From: Sulfuriferula multivorans
Lineage (GTDB): Bacteria; Pseudomonadota; Gammaproteobacteria; Burkholderiales; Thiobacillaceae
DNA length: 12,462 nucleotides
NCBI GenBank assembly: GCA_010365175.1
Contig: JAAFGW010000055.1
Span: forward strand, 1 to 12,462
Reading direction: 5' to 3'
Every line of letters starts with the position of its first letter. The stretch's first letter is position 1. The notes beneath the pieces are model-generated. The model worked only from the letters and a program-made list of their open reading frames with translations, was not told the DNA's origin and did no database searches. Positions 7,402-12,462 of this stretch are shown here, piece after piece. The position numbers were made by a program, and so were the translations under genes.

Positions 7402-8598
7402 ATGAACCCGCGTCTAGACCAACTCCACCCCTACCCGTTTCAAAAGCTGCGCGAACTGTTTGCGGGGGTGACGCCGAATCCCGAACTTGCGCCAATCAAT
7501 CTGTCGATCGGCGAGCCCAAGCATCCCACACCACAGTTCATCAAGGACGCGTTGGTTGCGGGCATGGGCGGGCTGGCGAATTATCCCATCACTCAGGGCT
7601 CTGAGGCGCTGCGCGGTGCAATGGCAGCGTGGGCCGAGCGCCGCTACGGCGTGAAGCTCGACCCGGCGACCGAAGTGTTGCCGGTCAACGGCTCGCGCGA
7701 AGCCCTGTTTGCGTTTGCCCAGGCCAGCGTCGATTCCAGCCGCCACGGCCGTCGCGTGATCATTTCGCCGAACCCGTTTTATCAGATTTACGAAGGTGCC
7801 GCGTTGCTGGCCGGTGCCCGACCTTTCTTCCTCAACACCCTGCCGGAAAACGACTTCAAGATGGACTGGTCGAAGGTGCCGGAAGATCTGTGGGAACAAG
7901 TGAATCTGATTTATGTGTGCTCGCCCGGCAACCCCACCGGCAAGGTGATGTCGCTGGATGATTGGAAAGCCCTGTTCGATCTGTCCGACCAGCACGGCTT
8001 TGTCATCGCCGCCGACGAATGCTATTCGGAAATCTACTTTGAAGAAGGCAAGCCGCCGCTCGGTGCGCTCACCGCCTCGCAGCAGCTCGGCCGCGGTTTC
8101 AAAAACCTGATCGTGTTCAACTCGCTGTCCAAGCGGTCCAACGTGCCCGGCATGCGATCCGGCATGGTGGCGGGCGATGCGGTGCTGATGAAGTCATTCC
8201 TTCTCTATCGCACCTACCACGGCAGCGCGATGAGCCCGATGGTGCAGATCGCCAGCACCGCCGCGTGGAACGACGAAGCACACGTGATCGAAAACCGCCG
8301 CCTGTATGCCGAGAAATTTGCCGCAGTGATGCCGCTACTCAAGGATGTGCTGCAGTTCGAAGCGCCCGACGCCGCCTTCTACCTGTGGGCGAAAGTGCCG
8401 GGCGGCGATGATGCCGCGTTTGCTCGCGGGCTGTATGAAACGCAGCATGTCACCGTGCTGCCCGGCAGCTATCTGGCGCGCGACGCCGCCAACATCAATC
8501 CCGGCAAGGGCTTTGTTCGCATTGCGCTGGTTGATAGTTTGGAAGCCTGCATCGATGCTGCCAAACGCATCGCCAGCTTTGTGGCCGAAGCCGCCTGA
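7402..8598 (+). CDS. dapC: Succinyldiaminopimelate transaminase (class I/II PLP aminotransferase)
   Basis: A PLP enzyme that converts N-succinyl-2-amino-6-ketopimelate plus glutamate into N-succinyl-LL-diaminopimelate, the step after DapD in the succinylase route to lysine and peptidoglycan DAP. It has 398 residues, the family length. Fold-type I landmarks are present: INLSIGEPKHPTP (33-45), VNGSREALF (95-103), SPNPFYQIYEG (122-132), the cofactor-ring Asn in SPGNPTG (Asn177), Asp205 and Tyr208 in ADECYSEIYF, the Schiff-base Lys244 in NSLSKRSNVPG, and the carboxylate-binding Arg of FVRIAL near the C-terminus. The ATG at 7402 was chosen because MNPRLDQLHPYPFQKL is the usual beginning of this subfamily; an in-frame ATG at 7372 overlaps the -10 box. 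The Shine-Dalgarno is poor. DapD follows after 49 bases on the same strand, which strongly supports the DapC assignment over generic aspartate aminotransferase. Confidence 0.93.
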   Translation: MNPRLDQLHPYPFQKLRELFAGVTPNPELAPINLSIGEPKHPTPQFIKDALVAGMGGLANYPITQGSEALRGAMAAWAERRYGVKLDPATEVLPVNGSREALFAFAQASVDSSRHGRRVIISPNPFYQIYEGAALLAGARPFFLNTLPENDFKMDWSKVPEDLWEQVNLIYVCSPGNPTGKVMSLDDWKALFDLSDQHGFVIAADECYSEIYFEEGKPPLGALTASQQLGRGFKNLIVFNSLSKRSNVPGMRSGMVAGDAVLMKSFLLYRTYHGSAMSPMVQIASTAAWNDEAHVIENRRLYAEKFAAVMPLLKDVLQFEAPDAAFYLWAKVPGGDDAAFARGLYETQHVTVLPGSYLARDAANINPGKGFVRIALVDSLEACIDAAKRIASFVAEAA

Positions 8599-8647
8599 TC
8601 ACGAACCATTCAACTCAATCTCATTCAATCAACCAAGGAATCCCACC

Positions 8648-9487
8648 ATGCACGCACTCCAGAAAATCATTGAAGACGCTTTTGAACGCCGCGCCGACAT
8701 CACCCCGCGCAACGTCGAGCCCCAGGTCAAGGACGCGGTCATGGCCGTGATCGACCTGCTCGACATGGGCGAACTGCGCGTGGCCGAACGTAGCCAGGAT
8801 AAAAACAGCGGGGGCCAGGACTGGATTACGCACCAATGGCTGAAAAAAGCCGTGCTGCTCTCGTTCCGCCTGGAAGACAACGCCTTCATCAAGGGTGGCC
8901 ATACCAACTACTACGACAAAGTGCCTTCCAAGTTTGCCGACTACAACTCCAAGGATTTCCGCGAAGGCGGTTTCCGCGTGGTGCCGCCGGCGGCTGTGCG
9001 CAAGGGCTCCTACATCGGCAAAAATGTGGTGCTGATGCCTTCCTACGTCAACATCGGCGCCTATGTGGGTGAAGGCACCATGGTCGACACCTGGGCTACG
9101 GTCGGCTCTTGTGCGCAGATCGGCAAGAACGTCCATCTCTCTGGTGGTGTCGGCATTGGCGGCGTGCTTGAGCCGATTCAGGCCAACCCCACCATCATCG
9201 GCGACAACTGCTTTATCGGCGCGCGTTCCGAAGTGGTCGAAGGTGTGATTGTGGAAGACAATGCGGTGATCTCGATGGGCGTCTATATTGGCCAGAGCAC
9301 CAAGATCTTCGACCGTGAAACCGGCGAAGTCAGTTACGGCCGCATCCCGGCTGGCTCGGTAGTAGTATCTGGCAACCTGCCGTCCAAGGATGGCAGTTAT
9401 AGTCTGTATTGCGCAGTGATCGTGAAGAAGGTCGATGAAAAGACCCGGTCCAAAGTGGGAATCAACGAACTTCTGCGCGGAATCTGA
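8648..9487 (+). CDS. dapD: 2,3,4,5-tetrahydropyridine-2,6-dicarboxylate N-succinyltransferase
   Basis: Transfers succinyl from succinyl-CoA to tetrahydrodipicolinate, committing it to the succinylase branch of DAP/lysine synthesis; a cytoplasmic trimer. At 279 residues it is close to the E. coli enzyme (about 274). An N-terminal helical domain (MHALQKIIEDAFERR to about 95) precedes the left-handed beta-helix of hexapeptide repeats: IGKNVVLMPSYVNIGAYVG, VDTWATVGSCAQIGKNVHL, GGVLEPIQANPTIIGDNCF, IGARSEVVEGVIVEDNAVI. The C-terminal cap VKKVDEKTRSKVGINELL closes the trimer site. FREGGFRVVPPAAVRKG is the conserved linker of the family. The ATG at 8648 has AAGGAA at 8635-8640 with 7-base spacing. 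It is preceded by dapC and probably shares its transcript. The desuccinylase dapE, often next in such clusters, is not here. Confidence 0.97.
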   Translation: MHALQKIIEDAFERRADITPRNVEPQVKDAVMAVIDLLDMGELRVAERSQDKNSGGQDWITHQWLKKAVLLSFRLEDNAFIKGGHTNYYDKVPSKFADYNSKDFREGGFRVVPPAAVRKGSYIGKNVVLMPSYVNIGAYVGEGTMVDTWATVGSCAQIGKNVHLSGGVGIGGVLEPIQANPTIIGDNCFIGARSEVVEGVIVEDNAVISMGVYIGQSTKIFDRETGEVSYGRIPAGSVVVSGNLPSKDGSYSLYCAVIVKKVDEKTRSKVGINELLRGI

Positions 9488-9490
9488 TCC

Positions 9491-9507
9491 AACCCTGGGG
9501 TTATTTT
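9491..9507 (+). terminator. Possible intrinsic terminator after dapD
   Basis: AACC (9491-9494) pairs with GGTT (9499-9502) around CTGG, with one further C-G pair possible. A T-rich run (TTATTTTT) follows 4 bases after the dapD stop. The stem is very short, so this is a weak candidate; it would separate dapCD from the protease gene. Confidence 0.3.
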
Positions 9508-9541
9508 TCACTGTTCACTAAACACACAACATGGAGGCGTA

Positions 9542-10318
9542 ATGAAAACCACACTCGCCGTTACTGCACTTTTGTCTGTCAGCCTGGTGGCATGCCAGGA
9601 AAACCCGGTTTCGGGACGCAACCAACTGGTCCTGGTTTCTGAAGAACAGGCCCAGGCCTCGTCCAGCCAGGCCTATGCCCAAACCATTAGCGAAGCCCAG
9701 AAAAAAGGCCAGCTCAGCACTAATGCGGCGCTCAATGGTCGCGTCAAGCGCATCACAGACCGTCTGGTCACGCAGGCAAAAGTCATGTATCCACCCAGCG
9801 CGGGATGGGACTGGTCGATTGCAGTCATCGACGAACCCACCGTCAACGCTTGGGCCATGCCGGGTGGCAAGATGGCGATTTACACCGGCATCATCAATAA
9901 GCTCAAGCTGACCGACGATGAAATCGGCCAGATCATGGGACATGAAATTTCCCATGCCCTGCTGGGCCATGGCCGCGAGCGGATGTCGCGTGCCATGGCA
10001 ACTCAGGGCGGGTTGCAACTGGGCTCGTTGATTGCCGGGCGCGACCTGTCGATTCTGGCACCGGTTGCCACCGTTGCGCTGACCTTGCCCAATAGTCGCG
10101 GCGCAGAATCCGAAGCTGATCGCTATGGCATCGAACTGGCCGCACGTGCCGGATACGATCCGCATGCCGCCGTCAGCCTTTGGGAAAAAATGAACGCAGC
10201 CGGTGGCGGCAGCCCACCCGAATTTTTAAGCACCCACCCCACTCCCGGCAATCGCATGCAGGCGCTGAACGCCCTGGTGCCGCAAATGATGCCGATTTAC
10301 GAGAAAGCCCGGAATTGA
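9542..10318 (+). CDS. M48-family zinc metalloprotease, predicted lipoprotein
   Basis: A 258-residue single-domain M48 peptidase resembling the periplasmic LoiP/YcaL/BepA-core group involved in outer-membrane protein quality control. A lipoprotein signal occupies residues 1-18, ending in the lipobox LVAC (lipidated Cys18). The next residue is Gln19, so outer-membrane sorting is likely. NPVSGRNQLVLVSEEQ (21-36) is the typical beginning of the mature M48 lipoprotein domain. The zinc site is HEISH (134-138: ligands His134 and His138, catalytic Glu135), with the third ligand probably Glu189 in SRGAESEADRYG. STHPTPGNR near the C-terminus is the conserved strand/Arg motif of the family. There is no TPR tail as in BepA. 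GGAGG (9533-9537) lies 4 bases before the ATG. The small membrane protein gene starts one base after its stop, implying coupling. Confidence 0.92.
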   Translation: MKTTLAVTALLSVSLVACQENPVSGRNQLVLVSEEQAQASSSQAYAQTISEAQKKGQLSTNAALNGRVKRITDRLVTQAKVMYPPSAGWDWSIAVIDEPTVNAWAMPGGKMAIYTGIINKLKLTDDEIGQIMGHEISHALLGHGRERMSRAMATQGGLQLGSLIAGRDLSILAPVATVALTLPNSRGAESEADRYGIELAARAGYDPHAAVSLWEKMNAAGGGSPPEFLSTHPTPGNRMQALNALVPQMMPIYEKARN

Positions 10319-10319
10319 T

Positions 10320-10667
10320 ATGGACGTAACCCCTGATAACGATCACAAGCTCGACAGCCTGAAAACCCTGACCACGGTCATCTATGCACTGTATGCCGTC
10401 TCGCTGTTTGTTGGCGTCACGGCCATTGTGGCCATCGTTCTCAACTACATCAAAAAAGAAGAGGTCCAGGGCACTTGGCTAGAAAGCCATTTCACCTGGC
10501 AAATTCGCACCTTCTGGTGGGGGGTGCTGTGGACGGTCGTCGGCGCCATCACCTGGATCATCCTGGTCGGCTGGGTTGTGTGGGGCGTAGCGTTTGTCTG
10601 GTTTATTTACCGTATCGCCAAAGGCTGGCTCAACCTCAACGACAACAAGCCCATGGCCTTGCAGTAG
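10320..10667 (+). CDS. Small inner-membrane protein, DUF4870-like
   Basis: A 115-residue protein with a short charged N-terminus, one long hydrophobic segment (about residues 17-44), a polar loop KKEEVQGTWLESHFTWQIRT (45-64), and two closely spaced segments (about 65-80 and 82-98) rich in Trp. It ends with IYRIAKGWLNLNDNKPM. The ESHFxWQIRTFWWG and YRIxKGxLxLNDxKPM blocks are what I know from small uncharacterised DUF4870-type membrane proteins; no biochemical role is established. The ATG lies one base beyond the M48 protease stop, with GGAA just upstream, so it is probably translated together with the protease. A supporting role in the same envelope process is possible but unproven. No terminator with a T-run follows; a hairpin-rich repeat region does. 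Confidence 0.83.
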   Translation: MDVTPDNDHKLDSLKTLTTVIYALYAVSLFVGVTAIVAIVLNYIKKEEVQGTWLESHFTWQIRTFWWGVLWTVVGAITWIILVGWVVWGVAFVWFIYRIAKGWLNLNDNKPMALQ

Positions 10668-10755
10668 AAGCTTTCCGGGTTTATCTGCGGCGTTGGGCCG
10701 ATGCCCCCGCCTACACCGGCCACACTGATAAGTTGGATAAACGGATCGGGAGCAC

Positions 10756-10839
10756 GCTTGTCGAAGCCAGCTCTAAGCCCGTGGAACGGGGACTGCCTGG
10801 CCAGCCACCCCGGCCATGCCGGGATGCGGTTCGACAGGC
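10756..10839. repeat. REP-like inverted repeat with internal hairpins, between convergent genes
   Basis: GCTTGTCGAAGC (10756-10767) and GGTTCGACAGGC (10828-10839) are inverted copies (10 of 12 bases match when one is reverse-complemented). They belong to the GTGAGC(C/T)TGTCGAAC type of short repeat scattered in many proteobacterial genomes. Between them lie two perfect small hairpins: CCCGT-GGA-ACGGG (10778-10790) and CCCGGC-CAT-GCCGGG (10809-10823), plus the palindrome CTGGCCAG (10797-10804). There is no T-run, so it is not a standard terminator, but it fills the 198-base gap between convergent genes where transcripts from both sides end. I see no gene in this gap. Confidence 0.55.
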
Positions 10840-10865
10840 TCACAATCAAGACCAAGCAATACCCG

Positions 10866-11360
10866 CTAAGAAATCCTGACTTCAGTCCCCACTTCAACCA
10901 GATCAAACAACTCCGCCACCTCCTCATTTTTCATCCGGATACAGCCATGTGACGCGGGCGTGCCAATCTTGTGTTCCTCGTGGGTGCCATGGATATAGAT
11001 ATAACGATTGTGCGTATCCACCGTGCCGCCCTGATTTTTTTCCGGTTCCAGACCTTCCAGCCACAGAATACGCGAGAGTATCCAGTCTCGCCCCGGGTTC
11101 GCCGCATCGAGTTCAGGGGTCCAGATTTCGCCGGTTAACGCGCGGGCCTTGAACGCAGAATACAGCGGCACGCCAGCGCCAATTTTCTCGGCAATACGGT
11201 GCCGCCCCAGCGGCGTGCAATAGCTGCCGTTTTGTGAACCGGCGCCGTTGGTCGCACCGGAAACAGCATACTGGCGAATGAGCATGTCGCCATCCGGATG
11301 CGGCTCCCACAAATAGAGTTGCTGCAGGCGCAGGTCTATTTCGATAAACAGAGTGTTCAT
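10866..11360 (-). CDS. YkuD-family L,D-transpeptidase without a signal peptide
   Basis: A 164-residue, nearly bare YkuD catalytic domain. It begins MNTLFIEIDLRLQQLYLWE, the strand that opens this domain, and contains GATNGAGSQNGSYCTPLGRHRI (35-56), the substrate-side IWTPELDAANPGRDWILSRI region, and the catalytic block IHGTHEEHKIGTPASHGCIRM (123-143) with His138, Gly139 and nucleophile Cys140. Family members form 3-3 peptidoglycan cross-links or attach proteins to DAP in the periplasm. This protein has no N-terminal hydrophobic segment, LysM or other wall-binding domain, so export is unexplained. The start is decided by AAGGAGG (11368-11374), 7 bases before the ATG. The ATG overlaps the tadA stop as ATGA, so the two are translationally coupled. 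The frame remains open further upstream, but only as tadA sequence in the wrong frame. Confidence 0.9.
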   Translation of the reverse strand: MNTLFIEIDLRLQQLYLWEPHPDGDMLIRQYAVSGATNGAGSQNGSYCTPLGRHRIAEKIGAGVPLYSAFKARALTGEIWTPELDAANPGRDWILSRILWLEGLEPEKNQGGTVDTHNRYIYIHGTHEEHKIGTPASHGCIRMKNEEVAELFDLVEVGTEVRIS

Positions 11361-11830
11361 AGCCTCCCCTCCTTCTTTTGCAGGCGGCGCGCCTCGAAAA
11401 ACCCCGAGATCATCGCCGCGCATTCGTCTGCCAACACCCCGCCGCTGATCTCGCAATGGTGATTGAGCCGCGGTTCGGCAAACACATTCATGATGCTGCC
11501 ATGCGCGCCGGTTTTGTATTCCCGGGCGCCATACACCACGCGCGCCACGCGTGAATGGAAAATCGCCCCCGCGCACATCACACAAGGTTCCATCGTCACA
11601 TACAAAGTGCAGCCCACCAGCCGATAATTTCCGAGCCGGGCCGATGCATCGCGCAACGCCATCACCTCGGCATGCGCGGTGGGATCATGGCTGGAGATAG
11701 GCTGATTGAACCCGCGCCCAATAATTTCGCCCCCGAATACCACCAGCGCACCCACCGGCACCTCATCGGCATCCCAACCCTGTTGCGCCAGTTCCAGCGC
11801 GGCGCGCATGTACTCTTCGTCCGTCATCAT
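11357..11830 (-). CDS. tadA: tRNA-specific adenosine-34 deaminase
   Basis: Converts A34 to inosine in the wobble position of tRNA-Arg(ACG), normally an essential function in bacteria; a cytoplasmic homodimer. The 157-residue protein has the CDA-fold active site HAE (His53, catalytic Glu55) and PCVMC (Cys83, Cys86) for zinc. EVPVGALVV (23-31) and the substrate-loop region ARVVYGAREYKTGAHGS follow the family pattern that separates TadA from cytosine or guanine deaminases. The length matches the usual 150-165 residues. There are two adjacent ATGs (11830 and 11827): the first overlaps the integrase stop as ATGA. No strong Shine-Dalgarno is visible, so initiation may depend on coupling from the integrase or on an unseen leader. 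Its own stop overlaps the YkuD gene in the same way. Confidence 0.95.
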   Translation of the reverse strand: MMTDEEYMRAALELAQQGWDADEVPVGALVVFGGEIIGRGFNQPISSHDPTAHAEVMALRDASARLGNYRLVGCTLYVTMEPCVMCAGAIFHSRVARVVYGAREYKTGAHGSIMNVFAEPRLNHHCEISGGVLADECAAMISGFFEARRLQKKEGRL

Positions 11831-12462
11831 CGGTCCAGCGGGCTCGTTACCCCGCGCCCGCCTTTGTTCAATACATGGGTATAGATCATCGTCGTTGACA
11901 CATCCTTGTGGCCGAGCAGTTCCTGCACCGTGCGGATATCGTAGCCACCCTCAAGTAAATGCGTGGCAAACGAATACCGCAGGGTATGCGGCGTAGCGGG
12001 CTTGGCCAAGCCGGAAGCCTGCACCGCCCGCTTCATCGCACGCTGTAATAGTTTTTCGTCCAGATGGTGACGGCGTTCAGCCCCACTACGCGGATCAACC
12101 GAATAACTGCCCGATGGGAAAATATACTGCCATCCCCACTCGGTAGGCGAATTGGGATACTTGCGAGATAGCGCATCAGGCATATACACATCGGCCTTGC
12201 CTGCCAGCCGGTCATCATCGAAAAGCACACGGCGCTGCTGCAAATGCGCCTGCAAATCCACCACCACCGAATCCGGCAACATCGTCACCCGATCCTTCGC
12301 CCCCTTGCCATCACGAATCAAAATCTCGCGGCGCGCAAAGTCCACATCCTTGACTCGCAAGCGCACGCATTCCATCAATCGCATCCCCGTGCCGTAGAGC
12401 AAACGCGCCATCAGGCCATACACCCCCGACATACGATCCAGCACCGCGCGCGTTTCTTTACG
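11827..12462 (-). CDS. Integron-type tyrosine recombinase IntI, C-terminal 211 residues (cut by window edge)
   Basis: A site-specific recombinase of the integron integrase family, which joins attC cassettes to attI. The frame is open to the window edge, so the N-terminal DNA-binding part lies outside. Counting from the edge, Arg28 (LLYGTGMRLMEC), Lys in RDGKGAKDR, His159 and Arg162 (PHTLRYSFATHLL), His185 (LLGHKD) and Tyr194 (MIYTHV) are all present. The spacings 131/3/23/9 equal those I recall for IntI1 (146, 277, 280, 303, 312), implying about 118 missing residues. The integron-specific insertion is present as EWGWQYIFPS, DPRSG and RRHHLDEKLLQRAMKRA, which separates it from XerC/XerD. The only variation noted is Tyr instead of His after the HTLR motif, a non-catalytic place. 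It ends GGRGVTSPLDR, the normal family end, and its TGA overlaps the tadA ATG. attI and cassettes would lie to the right, outside the window. Confidence 0.93.
   Translation of the reverse strand, partial: RKETRAVLDRMSGVYGLMARLLYGTGMRLMECVRLRVKDVDFARREILIRDGKGAKDRVTMLPDSVVVDLQAHLQQRRVLFDDDRLAGKADVYMPDALSRKYPNSPTEWGWQYIFPSGSYSVDPRSGAERRHHLDEKLLQRAMKRAVQASGLAKPATPHTLRYSFATHLLEGGYDIRTVQELLGHKDVSTTMIYTHVLNKGGRGVTSPLDR

Noticed and set aside
8621..9511. A 296-codon - strand frame opposite dapD
   Set aside because: Its Asp/His/Arg-rich content mirrors the hexapeptide-repeat codons of dapD; the + strand gene is certain.
10628..10698. Possible attC site: GCTCAAC (10628-10634) and GTTGGGC (10692-10698) fit the RYYYAAC and GTTRRRY core consensus
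   Set aside because: The outer boxes pair only with a wobble, there are no inner L-box pairs and no hairpin between them, half of the span is coding sequence, and it lies on the 3' side of the integrase, away from the expected array.
10809..10823. CCCGGC-CAT-GCCGGG as an intrinsic terminator for the protease/membrane protein pair
   Set aside because: The stem is perfect, but no T-run follows in either direction, so it was treated as part of the repeat element.
11361..11585. Extension of the YkuD protein by 75 upstream residues, which might have hidden a signal peptide
   Set aside because: The upstream residues are Arg/Gly-rich, not hydrophobic, and are an out-of-frame reading of tadA; the AAGGAGG site sets the start at 11360.

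Overview
The window is ordinary, gene-dense chromosome of a GC-rich proteobacterium, most likely a betaproteobacterium (inference from protein character: DapC/DapD pair, short-type QueF, SMC sequence, IntI-type recombinase). There is no phage, CRISPR array or complete mobile element. The right edge, however, cuts into an integron-type integrase gene.

Layout. Positions 1-3720 run leftward: the first 46 codons of serS at the left edge, preceded on the same strand by a full-length smc (chromosome condensation ATPase). A short divergent promoter region with a symmetric -10 box separates smc from a rightward pair: queF (queuosine biosynthesis), then, 4 bases later, a FGGY sugar kinase that I recognise as the D-ribulokinase type known from cyanobacteria and plants. 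Positions 5622-6086 hold gene debris: the start of an Amidase_2 peptidoglycan amidase joined out of frame to the last 25 codons of an isoprenylcysteine-methyltransferase-like protein. A leftward two-gene operon follows (EamA/DMT transporter, then a VOC/glyoxalase-fold protein), divergent from rightward dapC-dapD of the succinylase lysine/diaminopimelate pathway. Next on the + strand are a lipoprotein M48 metalloprotease and a small three-segment membrane protein. They meet a leftward operon head-on across a 198-base gap that carries a hairpin-rich, REP-like inverted repeat.

The leftward operon at the right end is the most unusual part. The integrase C-terminal part (all expected catalytic residues present) overlaps tadA (tRNA adenosine deaminase) by ATGA, and tadA overlaps a YkuD L,D-transpeptidase gene by ATGA in the same way. 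An essential tRNA-editing gene therefore sits translationally coupled behind a site-specific recombinase. The attI site and any cassettes would be expected beyond the right edge, so this window alone cannot say whether a working integron is present.

Functional themes: wall and lysine precursor metabolism (dapC, dapD, the YkuD protein, the amidase remnant), tRNA function (serS, queF, tadA), envelope proteolysis (M48) and chromosome maintenance (smc). I found no convincing novel multi-gene system. The leads worth following are the intI-tadA-ykuD arrangement, the leaderless YkuD enzyme, the D-ribulokinase in a queF operon, the chimeric pseudogene and the two symmetric -10 promoters.
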